A stretch of 33,971 nt of DNA, taken from contig JAJQFS010000063.1 in the NCBI GenBank assembly GCA_021200995.1, positions 1 to 33,971 of the forward strand, given 5' to 3'. This DNA is from Lachnospiraceae bacterium. Lineage in GTDB: Bacteria; Bacillota; Clostridia; Lachnospirales; Lachnospiraceae. Shown piece by piece: positions 8,201 to 17,367 of the stretch. The translations under genes were made by a program, and so were the position numbers. The notes under the pieces are model-generated. The model was not told the DNA's origin. It made no database searches and saw only the letters and a program-made list of their open reading frames with translations. Position 1 is the first letter of the stretch. Each line of letters opens with the position of its first letter.

Positions 8201-11200
8201 CAGGTGTTGCGCTGACTGGCGGCAGTGCTTCATGGACAGTGGACGGCAGCAGTGTGACCGTGGAAGGATCCTGGTCCTGGGCGGATCCCTCACAGATTCC
8301 GACAGTCGGAAATTCCGGTTATAGAGCGGTATTTACACCGACTGATGGGAATAACTATAACAGCGTGGAAGTAACGGTAGAAGTAACTGTTGCAAAGGCG
8401 ATGCCTGTGATTACAACCGCGCCGACTGCGTCAGGTATTACATATGGACAGACGCTCAGTGAGAGTACATTGAGCGGAGGCGCGGCACAGTACAGTAACG
8501 ACAACGGCGTGACGGGCTATTCTGCCACAGTGGCAGGAAGCTTTGCCTGGAGCGACACTAGTGCCACGACAACGCCTGATGTGAGTGACAGTAACAGCGA
8601 GGAATACGAGGTTATCTTTACACCGTCTGATACAAACAATTATGATACTGTCACGACAACTGTGACAGTTGCAGTGTCAGCTGCAAATCTTTACGCGGCG
8701 ACGGTCACGCTTAATGCAGCAGATCTTATATATAATGCAAATTCCCAGACGCCTGCGATCAGTAGTGTGATCGTAAGCGGAAGCGTGCTGGAAGAAAACA
8801 GCGATTATACAGTTTCTTACCTGAGTGAGAACCAGAGCGTAATTGATGCATCTGCGATTATCAACGCGGGTACTTATTACGTGCAAATTACGGGCACGGG
8901 CAATTATACCGGCACGGCGACCACTGAATTTGTGATCAATCCGGCGTCCATAGCGGGCTTTACGTATACCGGCAGCCTGCAGGCATATTATACCGGTACG
9001 GAGCGTACCTTTACAGCGACGGAATTAGCGGCATTGTCTATAGGAGACTCCACGAATACCAACCTGAAACTGGGTGCGGATGATTTTACTATTGAAGGCT
9101 ATACAAACAATGTGAACCTGACCGCGGACAGTAGCAAGGCGACCGTTACCATTCAGGGAACCGGCAACTACACGGGAGAACTTACGATTTCCTTTGATAT
9201 CGTAAACGCGCCAATTGACGATGTCGCTACTGCGACAAAGGACTGGACGAACTGTGCAACGATTACGGCTCCGACAGGCTATACAATCAGTACAGAGATG
9301 ACAGGAAGTTATGCTTCTTCTTTCGATTATAATACGGAGAGCGCAAGTGCGAGCGGCACACTAGTGACGTATTATCTGAAAGCGGATTCGACTGGCTATA
9401 TTTCAGCCGCGAAGAGTATCACTGTTTTTGTGGATACAACCGCTCCGGTGAACGGCGGCAGCGACGGGATTACAATTTCCGACAAAACCTGGTGGAAATC
9501 ATTGGTGGAGACAATTACATTCGGTCTTTATCAGGAAAAGAACGTGACGATTACCGCAACAGACGCTTTGTCCGGAATCGGTGCATATTACTATTATGTA
9601 GATAAGACGAATAGCACGACACTGCTTTCAGCAGAAGCGCTGGCTGAAAAGACATTTGTAGAAACCACGGACGGCACCTTTGCGCTGGATCCGGATGGCA
9701 GTTATGTCATTTACGCTTATGCGGTAGATAATGCCGGCAACAGGAGCACTTATTTCTGCTCGGATGGCGTAGTGCTCGATACGACCGCACCAACATTGAC
9801 GTTGACTGAACCGACAGGGGACAACCTCGGCGATACCACTGCGCAGATGGGACTTACGTCTTCTGAGACGGGAAATTACTATTATGTTGTTTCTGCGTCC
9901 GCATTGGAATCAGGCGGTACCGTTATAAGCAGCCTGGATGCACTGCAGACCGTGGCTGAGAATGCCGGCATTACTGTAAGTACTGGCTCTGTTGCGGATG
10001 GCCAGGCTGGAACGGAAATCACGGTTTCCCTGACCGAACTGACCGGCAATACCACCTATTATGTGTACGTCGTAGCTGTGGACGCGGCCGGAAATGAGAG
10101 CGAAGTTCAGATCATCACCTTTACAACAGACCAAACGACGCCGACGGTGAGCGTCTATCCGACGTTGTCCGGCGTCTATGGAACCGCGGTTTCGAATATG
10201 ATTTTGACCGATGGTGAGGTTCAGGCGAATGGTGAAGTAGTTTATGGCAGTTGGATCATCACGGACAGCGGGGCTTCCGATATACCGGAAACCACATGTA
10301 CAAAAGGGTATGAACTGACCTTCACGCCAGCCTCGGATCAGTACACTTCCGTGACGGTGTCCGTGATACCGACTGTAACGAAAAAGGCAGTAACTGTTTC
10401 AGCAGATGATACAAGCCGTGTTTACGGTACGTCCAATCCGACATTCACGTTTACAGTTCCGTCCGATACGCTCGTTGGGACAGATATTGCGGATGCTCTG
10501 GGCGTGACTCTTTCCACTGACGCGGATGCGACCTCCGATGTGGGAACATACTTGATCACCGGCACAGCGTCCAGCACCAATTATGACGTGACCGTCACAT
10601 CCGGTACGCTGACAGTCACCCAGGCGATGGGAACTCTGACATTGTCTGCATCTTCGTATGCAAAAACACTCGGAGACAGTGATTTTAATCTTGGCTGCGT
10701 AACGAACGGTGATGGAACAATCTCTTATGTATCAGCCAATACAGATGTGGCGACGGTGGCTTCAGACGGAACGGTAACCATCGTCGGCGCCGGAACCGCG
10801 GAGATTACGGTTTCCCTGGCTGCCGGAACGAATTATACCGCGGCTGAAGATCAAAAAGTCACCATCACTGTGGCTCAGAAGGCTTCTTCTGATCAGACAC
10901 TGGCAAAGAGCTATTCTTACGCGACCGGTTCCAACGGAGCGGTGACGATTGGTATTGCGGTGCTTTTGCCGACAGACAAAGGGACAACCACGTACAGTAT
11001 AAGTACAGAAGATACGAATAGCCTGTTGGCAAAGGGTGCAGCTGTAGATGGAAACGGAAGTTTAACTTATACTGTAAATTCCGTCAATGAAAATCTGGTG
11101 GGTGAGACTGCCGCGATTAAAGTGGCCGCCGTGATGGCAAACTATACAACCGCGACCATCACAGTCAATATTACGGTTGTGGACAAAAAGACCGTAATGC

Positions 11201-13803
11201 TTCAGGATTCAGCCGCACAGATCATCAGTACAGATCAGACGCTCACCTATGGCGATATGCTTTCTGCTCTGTCTCTGAATACAGATGCGGTATTTGTAGA
11301 CGCAAATGATACAACAAAGACTGTAAGCGGAACTCTGAGTATCGTGGACGCGCAAACGGTTCCAAATGCAGGAACAGCAGTCGTTACATGGCTGTTTACA
11401 CCGAATGATGACACGACGTACGCGGAGCTGCAGGGTACGGTTTCCGTTACAGTGAACAAAGCGACGCCAAATGTGACAGCTCCGACTGTGGACAGTCTCA
11501 CATATAATCCGTCCGTCACGCTGAGCGATGTCGTCATGTCTCTTACCGGCGCGTCGGCGACCTGGACAGTAGGCGGCGCTTCGACAACTGTGGAAGGTGA
11601 CTGGAACTGGGTGAATTCCGCTGTGACGCCGACGGTATCTGTGTCGGAGTATGAAGTGGTATTTACGCCATCGGATAATACAAACTATGAGAGCGTAACG
11701 ACCACGGTCAATATCACGGTTGAGAAAGCGACGCCTTCCATTGCGTCAGCTCCGACTGCCTCAGCCATCACGTATGGACAGACACTCTCAGCCAGCACCT
11801 TGAGCGGCGGCAGCGCGCAGCACAGCGCAGATACCACTGTGAAGGGCTATAATCAGGCTGTACAGGGAACCTTCTCCTGGAGTGACAGCAGTGTGGAACC
11901 TGCTGTAAGCGACAGCGGTTCGACTTCTTATACGGTTGTATTTAAGCCTACAGATACTGATAACTATAATGAAGCAACAACCAGCGCTACAGTAACGGTG
12001 AATCAGATGGATCTTTCCAACGCGGTGGTGACGCTTGCGGCTGAAAGCGTCAGCTACAGCGGCGCAGCGCAGGAACCCTCTGTGAGCAGCATCGTTTTGA
12101 ACGGAAATACACTGACAGAGGGAACAGATTATACGGTTTCTTATCTGGATGCAGAGGGAAATTCAATTGATGCAAATGATATTATCAACGTAGGCACCTA
12201 CTCCGTGGTAATCACGGGAACAGGGAATTATACGGGAGAAGTAAAGACAGCTTATGCCATTACGCCCGCTTCCATTGCAAGCTTCTCATATGACAGCCTG
12301 CTGGTTAAATATAACGGCAAAGCGCAGACCTTCACAAATGAGCAGCTGGCGGCGCTGACTATCCAGTCCGGCAGTATGACGCTTCAGGCGTCCGATTTCG
12401 AGATCACCGGATACTCCGGCAATGTGGGGCCAACCTCTGACAGCAGTCAGGCAACGGTGACCATCACAGGAAAAGGAAATTATACCGGTACGCTGGAGAT
12501 TACATTTGAGATTGCTCCGCTTGAGACGGATGCGGCAGCAACTGTTTCTCCTGAAGGATGGACAAGCGGTTCTGTGACTGTTACCGCGCCGAATGGCTAT
12601 ACCATCTGTGCGACGCAGACGGGAAATTACGCATCTTCCTTCGTATATGATATGGAAAGCGGCAGTGCAGACGGCTCTGAGGTTACGTATTATCTGATGC
12701 AAAATGGTACCGGATATATCACGGCCGCAAAGACTGTCACAGCCAAAATTGACAGAACTGCCCCGGAGGACATGAAAATCACGATTTCAACCAGAACGTG
12801 GCTGGGGACTTTACTGGAGACCATCACTTTTGGCGTCTATACAGACAAAAATGTGACCATCTCAGCGACGGACACCCTGTCCGGTGTGAGCACATATTAC
12901 TATTATGTGACTTCAACGAGTGATACAACGGGCAGTACTGCGGCGCTTACCGCAACAGAACTGAACGAGCTGGTTGCAAATTATGCTTTCACGGAAGTGA
13001 CAGATGGAAAATTTGCCCTTGATGTGGCGGATAACATGGGGTACGTGGTTTATGCTTATGTGGTTGACAAAGCCGGCAACCGAAGCGCGTATTTCAGTTC
13101 GGACGGCCTGGTGATCGGCGCTTCGACAGATGTGCAGACCAAACTGGATGTAACCGAGGGACTGAAGGAAGTGCCGGAAGGACTTCAGGCAATCGAGAGC
13201 CTCGATACAGTGGAGGAGATCGAAACTGCGTTAAAGACAGTCGTCGATGCGGTGGAAGGCTATACGGAGGAGCAGACTGCCGTGTATGAGGTGGAGCTGA
13301 TGGTTAGTGTGGACGGCGGCAGTACATGGTATACCGCAACAGAAGAAAACTTCCCTGCGAACGGCCTGACGATCATCCTGCCGTATCCGGATGGAACGGA
13401 CAAAGACTCCTATGACTTTGTCGTGACACATATGTTTACTGTGACATCGTCCAAACTGGGAACCGTGGCGGGCAATACCGAACAGCCTGCGGTGACGAAG
13501 CTTGACAGCGGCATTCAGGTGACGCTCAGAGGGCTTTCGCCTGTTGCGATTGGCTGGAAGGCCATCACGCCAACGCCGGATCCTGTTGAGGAAACGGAGG
13601 ATACTTCTGGTTATGACGACAGCACGGAAGAAACAACGGAGGAAGTTGAGACTGCAGTAACAGCTGTGGCGCAGGAAGGAAGCACCACGGAAAGCGCACC
13701 CACCGGTGACGACAGTCCTGTTGCAGCTCTGGCAGTCATTCTGCTTCTGGCCGCCGCCGGCATCATTGTGCTTACGATGCAGAAAAAGAAACGGGTCAGA
13801 TAA
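5299..13803 (+). CDS. Giant secreted surface protein: transglutaminase-like domain plus MBG/Ig-like stalk
   Basis: A 2834-residue exported protein. Residues 1-40 are a signal peptide (basic start, hydrophobic core, AVQA before TTT). An acidic Thr/Ser/Glu-rich linker follows to about residue 110. Residues about 290-500 resemble a transglutaminase-like cysteine enzyme, with a plausible triad of Cys370 (VVCEGYS), His409 (HMWDI) and Asp424 (YLVDV). From about residue 513 come many beta-sandwich modules of MBG and bacterial Ig-like type (KKAVTV...SRTYG, SLTYNPSVTL, ITYGQTLS), arranged as a block that occurs twice. A fibronectin-like module (about 1500-1600) lies between the two blocks. The C terminus has a membrane helix and KKKRVR, preceded by SAPTGDDSP, a variant sorting signal. 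A GAGGGGG ribosome site precedes the ATG. Likely a wall-bound adhesin or host-polymer-binding protein; the enzyme activity is inferred. Confidence 0.9.
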   Translation: MKQTHQMKGLAFKKLKPVPAWTLAICMAASSAMPTVAVQATTTAEVESGTGDQSAAADTDANATGSEDSTEEADAALKNAGTGSAETGTVTDELTEELEVVVEGETVTQEDGDWMSNEDMLDGYVTELIQGYGISTLGTSAGDILSDGIEKSLYALLKEKIESVATGEVSYTVFTISLEDLGLDGSYSADELGVSSIFDEQGSITSEASSALMNKLGVSGSISTVMDALLTDCPYDLYWYDKTSTGGSKTRYWMSATSTLDGESYLELTSIEYSMSVASAYQDSTVNESKYTVNNSAVESAKKAIENAQAIVEQYASYTDYEKLKAYLNEIKNWTSYNYDAASDDYSDGYGDPWQLIYVFDGDENTTVVCEGYSKAFQYLCDLSTFNDDDLYCYTVSGEMSGGTGEGPHMWDIVHTSQGNYLVDVTNCDTGTIGADDQLFMICAAGGTIGGNYQSSTGGNLCVAKYTFSLNNGNSSITYTYDSDIVSYYGDYYAAAYLNLAETAYIPEVVKADPEVTVTAYTGTYDGSEHEAVTIDGTGETVTYSTDGGENWTTTVPTIKDAGTLSVMVKVAETDTYKEYTTTVTAKVTKKAVTVTAVDASRTYGEANPNFTYTITGEGLAGNDTKDDLGITLSTTATENSAVGSYPITGTAESTNYAVTIENGTLTVTKANGAVKVNTASYTKSYENETFNLEFETVGDGTVTYSSSNTSVVTVDTNGTVTIDGAGNAVITVTLAEGTNYTGASGTISVTVAKASALSVAEIDKNYTYTLGGSDTIDIASLLSGATTGEIGSTSYTVSWTDNSDILSNVKVSDDGQLTYNVAANQAAGSTATITVTAEMANYEDTTITINIALVDKTVVELQSGSVVVTGDPLTYGDTLSNLTISQGTAEFVDATTKETVSGTVSFADATIVPDAGTPSVYWIFTPTNSDTYATVTGTVEITVNKATPTVTAPTVESLTYNPSVTLAGVALTGGSASWTVDGSSVTVEGSWSWADPSQIPTVGNSGYRAVFTPTDGNNYNSVEVTVEVTVAKAMPVITTAPTASGITYGQTLSESTLSGGAAQYSNDNGVTGYSATVAGSFAWSDTSATTTPDVSDSNSEEYEVIFTPSDTNNYDTVTTTVTVAVSAANLYAATVTLNAADLIYNANSQTPAISSVIVSGSVLEENSDYTVSYLSENQSVIDASAIINAGTYYVQITGTGNYTGTATTEFVINPASIAGFTYTGSLQAYYTGTERTFTATELAALSIGDSTNTNLKLGADDFTIEGYTNNVNLTADSSKATVTIQGTGNYTGELTISFDIVNAPIDDVATATKDWTNCATITAPTGYTISTEMTGSYASSFDYNTESASASGTLVTYYLKADSTGYISAAKSITVFVDTTAPVNGGSDGITISDKTWWKSLVETITFGLYQEKNVTITATDALSGIGAYYYYVDKTNSTTLLSAEALAEKTFVETTDGTFALDPDGSYVIYAYAVDNAGNRSTYFCSDGVVLDTTAPTLTLTEPTGDNLGDTTAQMGLTSSETGNYYYVVSASALESGGTVISSLDALQTVAENAGITVSTGSVADGQAGTEITVSLTELTGNTTYYVYVVAVDAAGNESEVQIITFTTDQTTPTVSVYPTLSGVYGTAVSNMILTDGEVQANGEVVYGSWIITDSGASDIPETTCTKGYELTFTPASDQYTSVTVSVIPTVTKKAVTVSADDTSRVYGTSNPTFTFTVPSDTLVGTDIADALGVTLSTDADATSDVGTYLITGTASSTNYDVTVTSGTLTVTQAMGTLTLSASSYAKTLGDSDFNLGCVTNGDGTISYVSANTDVATVASDGTVTIVGAGTAEITVSLAAGTNYTAAEDQKVTITVAQKASSDQTLAKSYSYATGSNGAVTIGIAVLLPTDKGTTTYSISTEDTNSLLAKGAAVDGNGSLTYTVNSVNENLVGETAAIKVAAVMANYTTATITVNITVVDKKTVMLQDSAAQIISTDQTLTYGDMLSALSLNTDAVFVDANDTTKTVSGTLSIVDAQTVPNAGTAVVTWLFTPNDDTTYAELQGTVSVTVNKATPNVTAPTVDSLTYNPSVTLSDVVMSLTGASATWTVGGASTTVEGDWNWVNSAVTPTVSVSEYEVVFTPSDNTNYESVTTTVNITVEKATPSIASAPTASAITYGQTLSASTLSGGSAQHSADTTVKGYNQAVQGTFSWSDSSVEPAVSDSGSTSYTVVFKPTDTDNYNEATTSATVTVNQMDLSNAVVTLAAESVSYSGAAQEPSVSSIVLNGNTLTEGTDYTVSYLDAEGNSIDANDIINVGTYSVVITGTGNYTGEVKTAYAITPASIASFSYDSLLVKYNGKAQTFTNEQLAALTIQSGSMTLQASDFEITGYSGNVGPTSDSSQATVTITGKGNYTGTLEITFEIAPLETDAAATVSPEGWTSGSVTVTAPNGYTICATQTGNYASSFVYDMESGSADGSEVTYYLMQNGTGYITAAKTVTAKIDRTAPEDMKITISTRTWLGTLLETITFGVYTDKNVTISATDTLSGVSTYYYYVTSTSDTTGSTAALTATELNELVANYAFTEVTDGKFALDVADNMGYVVYAYVVDKAGNRSAYFSSDGLVIGASTDVQTKLDVTEGLKEVPEGLQAIESLDTVEEIETALKTVVDAVEGYTEEQTAVYEVELMVSVDGGSTWYTATEENFPANGLTIILPYPDGTDKDSYDFVVTHMFTVTSSKLGTVAGNTEQPAVTKLDSGIQVTLRGLSPVAIGWKAITPTPDPVEETEDTSGYDDSTEETTEEVETAVTAVAQEGSTTESAPTGDDSPVAALAVILLLAAAGIIVLTMQKKKRVR

Positions 13804-13820
13804 AATTATAAAATTGAAAT

Positions 13821-13882
13821 GCGCATAACGGAAAGCGTCGGTTTCGCCACAGGCGAAAACCGGCGCTTCCTGCATGTATGCG
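13821..13882 (+). terminator. Long hairpin after the giant gene, without T run
   Basis: An 18-bp, nearly perfect stem with a 3-base loop (13830-13849 with 13853-13870) lies 27 bases after the stop codon. Outer bases GCGCATA and TATGCG can extend it. No T tract follows, so termination strength is uncertain; it may protect the mRNA 3' end instead. Confidence 0.5.
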
Positions 13883-13931
13883 ATACAATTCTTAAGGATT
13901 TCTGAATGCAGTTTTCTGAACCGGTTTTGAC

Positions 13932-13960
13932 TTGACATAAGGAATTTGCTTATGTATGAT
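13932..13960 (+). promoter_or_regulatory. Promoter of the GH25-hisC operon
   Basis: Perfect TTGACA (13932-13937), 17 bases, then TATGAT (13955-13960). The start point would be near 13966, which rules against the TTG start at 13972 and supports the GTG at 14014. Confidence 0.8.
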
Positions 13961-14013
13961 AAGCAAGGTGATTGATATTTCAAGGTGACAGATACTTTAA
14001 GGAGGGCCAGGCG

Positions 14014-15036
14014 GTGAAGGGTACGAAAAAGAACGGCCTGCTGATGGCGCTGGCGATCGGGATCATTCTGGTCGTTGTGGTGTGCGTGGGACTGACATAC
14101 CTCTCCTGGGTGCGGGAGGCTGAGGAGCAGGAAGCTGCGGAGGCGCTGGCGGAAGCTCAGACCGTTTATACATATGAAGACATCGAGGCGGCAAAGGAAG
14201 AAGGGCGCGAGGCGCTTCTCACTGAGATCAAAGAGCTGATTGAGGATGGATATAATACCACCGGCGCGCTGCGCTTGGTCTACGCGGATTCCGACGAGCT
14301 CCTGGTGGCGACAGATGAGGGGATCGTCTTTGTGCCGGTTCTGGACAGTATCGCGAAGCACAGTCTGGACCTTGACAATCTGCAGGTCTCAGACAGCGGC
14401 GAATTTCAGTATGTGGAAGATGGCGAGGTTGTTTCCCACAAGGGCATCGACGTCTCCAAATATCAGCAGAATATCGACTGGGAGCAGGTGGCCGCGGACG
14501 GTGTCGAGTTTGCCTTTATCCGCGTTGGTATCAGAGGCTATGGGAGCGGCGCGCTGGTTGAGGATGATTATTTTGAGGACAATGTGGAGCAGGCGCTGGA
14601 GCAGGGAATTGCGGTAGGCGTCTACTTTTACAGCCAGGCGATCACAGTGGAGGAAGCTGAGGAAGAGGCGGACTTTGTGCTGGAGGCCATCGAGGGGATG
14701 GATATCACATATCCTGTCGTGCTTGATGTGGAGAAGGTCGGCGAGGACGACGCGCGGGCGGATTCCCTGACGCAGGAGGAGCGGACCGCGATCTGTATCG
14801 CGTTCTGCGAGCGGATTGCTGAAGCGGGCTATACGCCGATGATTTACGGCAATACGGAGACCTTCACGCTGCTGCTGGACTTAGAACAGATCGCGGACTA
14901 TGACCGCTGGATTGCATATTATGATGAGGCGCTCTGCTTCCCCTATGAATTTTCCATCTGGCAGTACACGCATTACGGTACTGTGGCAGGAATCGAGGAC
15001 AGCGCGGATCTCAATATTTCGTTTAAGGAGTGGTAA
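14014..15036 (+). CDS. Membrane-anchored GH25 lysozyme (muramidase)
   Basis: Hydrolyses the bond between N-acetylmuramic acid and N-acetylglucosamine in peptidoglycan, acting outside the cell. The protein has 340 residues. Residues about 9-32 (LLMALAIGIILVVVVCVGL) form an uncleaved anchor or signal. An acidic, helical linker precedes the GH25 barrel, which begins at KGIDVSKYQQNIDW near residue 147 with the first catalytic Asp. The YPVVLDVE strand near residue 230 carries the second acidic pair (DxE). MIYGNTE, DRWIAYYD and FSIWQYTHYG match the end of the fold. The start is a GTG with GGAGGG 7-8 bases upstream. It is the first gene of a tight run; its stop lies 3 bases before hisC, so translation is probably coupled. 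A role in wall turnover is likely. Confidence 0.9.
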   Translation: MKGTKKNGLLMALAIGIILVVVVCVGLTYLSWVREAEEQEAAEALAEAQTVYTYEDIEAAKEEGREALLTEIKELIEDGYNTTGALRLVYADSDELLVATDEGIVFVPVLDSIAKHSLDLDNLQVSDSGEFQYVEDGEVVSHKGIDVSKYQQNIDWEQVAADGVEFAFIRVGIRGYGSGALVEDDYFEDNVEQALEQGIAVGVYFYSQAITVEEAEEEADFVLEAIEGMDITYPVVLDVEKVGEDDARADSLTQEERTAICIAFCERIAEAGYTPMIYGNTETFTLLLDLEQIADYDRWIAYYDEALCFPYEFSIWQYTHYGTVAGIEDSADLNISFKEW

Positions 15037-15039
15037 GAC

Positions 15040-16092
15040 ATGAGCTTTGAGGAGAACGTCAGGAAGGTGATCCCCTATGTGCCGGGTGAACAGCCGAACC
15101 GGCCGAACATGATCAAGCTGAATACGAATGAGTGCCCGTATCCGCCGTCTCCCCGTGTGGAGGAAGCATTGCAAAACCTGGACGCGGACAGGATGCGCCT
15201 GTATCCGGATCCGACGGCGTCGGAGCTGGTGAATGCGCTGGCGGCGCGGTATCAGGTGAATCCGGACCAGGTCTTTGTGGGCGTGGGCAGTGATGATGTG
15301 CTGGCGATGAGCTTTCTCACTTTTTTTAACAGTGAGAAGCCGGTTCTGTTTCCGGATATCACGTATTCTTTTTATGATGTGTGGGCGGATCTGTTCCGCA
15401 TTCCATATCAGACCTGTCCTCTGCGGGAGGATTTTACGATCTGTGGGGAGGACTACCTGCGGCCGAACGGCGGTATCGTGATTCCCAACCCGAACGCGCC
15501 GACAGGGCTGTTGGAGCCTGTTGACAACCTGGAGTGCATCATTGCTGCCAATCCGGATTCAGTGGTGATCATCGATGAGGCCTATGTGGATTTCGACGGG
15601 GAGAGCGTCCTGCCCTTGGTGGATCAGTATGAGAATCTCCTTGTAGTGCAGACCTTTTCCAAGTCCAGAGCCATGGCCGGAGCGCGGATCGGCTTTGCCA
15701 TCGGGCAGCCGAAGCTGATCGCTTATTTAAATGACGTGAAGTTTTCCTTCAATTCCTACACCATGAGTCATGTAAGTCTGGCTGCTGGGAAGGCGGCAGT
15801 GGAGGATGAGACTTATTTTCAGGAGATAACCGCCAGAATCGTCAGGACAAGAGAACGGGCAAAAGAGGAGCTGAGGACGCTTGGCTTTTCCTTCCCGGAT
15901 TCGAAGGCCAATTTCATTTTCGCGACGCATGAGCGCATGGGCGCGAAGGAAATTTTTGACAGGCTGAGGGAGCGGGATATCTATGTCCGCTATTTCAATA
16001 AACCACGTATTGATGATTATCTGCGCATTACCGTAGGGACGGATGAGCAGATGGAGGCGCTGTTCGCCGCGCTGAGAGAGATTTTATTGTAA
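15040..16092 (+). CDS. hisC: Histidinol-phosphate aminotransferase
   Basis: A PLP-dependent class I/II aminotransferase that converts imidazole-acetol phosphate and glutamate into histidinol phosphate in histidine synthesis. The protein has 350 residues, the normal length. Family motifs are KLNTNECPYPPSP at the N terminus, YPDPTASELVNALA near residue 50, VGVGSDDVLAMSF near residue 81, NPNAPTG near residue 150, DEAYVDF near residue 178, and TFSKSRAMAGARIGFA near residue 206 with the Schiff-base lysine. The start ATG is 3 bases after the lysozyme stop and uses an AAGGAG site inside that gene. There are no other his genes nearby, so this may be a stand-alone copy, and activity with other aromatic substrates is possible. 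Confidence 0.9.
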   Translation: MSFEENVRKVIPYVPGEQPNRPNMIKLNTNECPYPPSPRVEEALQNLDADRMRLYPDPTASELVNALAARYQVNPDQVFVGVGSDDVLAMSFLTFFNSEKPVLFPDITYSFYDVWADLFRIPYQTCPLREDFTICGEDYLRPNGGIVIPNPNAPTGLLEPVDNLECIIAANPDSVVIIDEAYVDFDGESVLPLVDQYENLLVVQTFSKSRAMAGARIGFAIGQPKLIAYLNDVKFSFNSYTMSHVSLAAGKAAVEDETYFQEITARIVRTRERAKEELRTLGFSFPDSKANFIFATHERMGAKEIFDRLRERDIYVRYFNKPRIDDYLRITVGTDEQMEALFAALREILL

Positions 16093-16101
16093 GGAGAATG
16101 T

Positions 16102-16581
16102 ATGTTACAGCAGTATTTAATCGTATTCTTTATTTCCATGGTTCCTTTGATTGAGTTACGAGGCGCGATTCCGGTGGCGGTCGGTATGGGGCTGCCGCTT
16201 CTTTCAAGTTATATTGTCTGCATCATCGGCAATATGATCCCGGTTCCGATCATTTTCTTCTTCGCGCGCAAGGTGCTGGAGTGGGGCGCGGATAAGCCCG
16301 TCATCGGGAAGTTTTTCACCTTCTGCCTGGAGAAGGGACACAAGGGTGGCGTGAAGCTGCAGGAGAAGGTGGGACGAAGTCTTTTCGTGGCGCTTTTGTT
16401 GTTTGTGGGCATTCCGCTGCCGGGCACGGGCGCCTGGACGGGGACGTTGGCGGCGAGCCTTTTGGATATGGATTTTAAATCCAGTGTGGTAGCGGTGACG
16501 CTGGGTGTGCTTTTAGCCGGTGTGATTATGAGCGTGGGCAGCCTGGGCGTGTTCGGAGCTCTGACAGGGTTGTTCGGATAG
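16102..16581 (+). CDS. Small multidrug export family membrane protein
   Basis: A 159-residue membrane protein of the putative small multidrug export family. The family name rests on old proposals and the true substrate is not established. The hallmark MVPLIELRGAIPVAVGMGLP is at residues 14-33. Hydrophobic segments are visible at about 3-22, 34-53, 92-120 and 128-158, separated by a basic loop (EKGHKGGVKLQEKVGRS). GIPLPGTGAWTG near residue 106 is a second conserved stretch. The ATG follows an AAGGAG site and lies 9 bases after hisC, so the two are likely co-transcribed. Confidence 0.82.
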   Translation: MLQQYLIVFFISMVPLIELRGAIPVAVGMGLPLLSSYIVCIIGNMIPVPIIFFFARKVLEWGADKPVIGKFFTFCLEKGHKGGVKLQEKVGRSLFVALLLFVGIPLPGTGAWTGTLAASLLDMDFKSSVVAVTLGVLLAGVIMSVGSLGVFGALTGLFG

Positions 16582-16590
16582 GAGAATCGC

Positions 16591-17367
16591 ATGGATAGCT
16601 ATATGGGCTTTGCGAAAGTGTATGATGAACTGATGGACGCCACTCCTTACGGGGAGTGGTGTCAGCGTATTGTGGCATATATAGAGAAATATGGCGTTTC
16701 TGAATCGGTCGTGGAGAAAAACCTGGTGCTGGATTTAGGCTGCGGCACCGGCACGCTGACAGAGCTGATGGCAAAGCGCGGCTATGATATGATCGGCGTC
16801 GATCTGTCCGAGGAGATGCTGTCCCTGGCGATGGAGAAAAAGGAAGCCTCCGGTCTGGACATTCTCTATCTGCATCAGGATATGAGAGAGCTGGATCTGT
16901 ACAGCACCGTCGGTACAGTTTATTCCGTCTGTGATTCTGTCAATTATTTGCTGGAGGATGAGGATGTGGTACAGGCCTTTCGGCGGGTGAATCTCTTTTT
17001 ATTCCCGAAGGGGCTGTTTTTATTTGATTTCAATACAGTATATAAATATGAACAGATCGGGGATTCAGTGATCGCAGAGAGCCGGGAGGACTGCGCTTTT
17101 ATCTGGGACAATTATTATGACCCGGATACGCATGAAAATGAATATGACCTGACGATTTATCGGCAGGAAGAGGATGATTTGTACCGGCGCTTTGACGAGA
17201 CGCATGTGCAGCGGGGTTATACGCTGGGGGAGATGCGGGCTTTTTTAAAAACGGCGGGGATGGAATTGATAGAGGCGATTGACGCGGATACCGGTGAAGA
17301 AGTGACAGAGATGACGGAGCGGGTTTTTGTGGCGGCAAGAGAGCATGGAAAGGATATTTCTTTATGA
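16591..17367 (+). CDS. Class I SAM-dependent methyltransferase
   Basis: A 258-residue cytoplasmic methyltransferase of unknown acceptor. The AdoMet-binding motif I is VLDLGCGTGTLTELMA near residue 47; motif II ends in IGVDLSEEML near residue 70; the acidic motif III region is YLHQDMREL near residue 91. The N-terminal MGFAKVYDELMD and the C-terminal MTERVFVAARE are common in a Firmicutes branch often found beside hslO. The start ATG has a TAGGAG site. The stop overlaps the hslO start by 4 bases (ATGA), which indicates coupled translation. Confidence 0.88.
   Translation: MDSYMGFAKVYDELMDATPYGEWCQRIVAYIEKYGVSESVVEKNLVLDLGCGTGTLTELMAKRGYDMIGVDLSEEMLSLAMEKKEASGLDILYLHQDMRELDLYSTVGTVYSVCDSVNYLLEDEDVVQAFRRVNLFLFPKGLFLFDFNTVYKYEQIGDSVIAESREDCAFIWDNYYDPDTHENEYDLTIYRQEEDDLYRRFDETHVQRGYTLGEMRAFLKTAGMELIEAIDADTGEEVTEMTERVFVAAREHGKDISL

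Noticed and set aside
7060-13110. Repeated DNA in the giant gene as a possible CRISPR or VNTR
   Set aside because: The repeats are diverged protein modules of 70-100 residues, in frame throughout; no short regular repeats and spacers exist.
13972-14013. Upstream TTG start for the lysozyme
   Set aside because: The TTG lies only about 6 bases from the predicted transcription start and has no ribosome site; the GTG at 14014 has a strong one.
13231-14361. 376-codon open frame on the minus strand
   Set aside because: It is antisense to the end of the giant gene and to the lysozyme gene, crosses the hairpin and promoter between them, and is rich in Arg, His and Cys as expected of a shadow frame.
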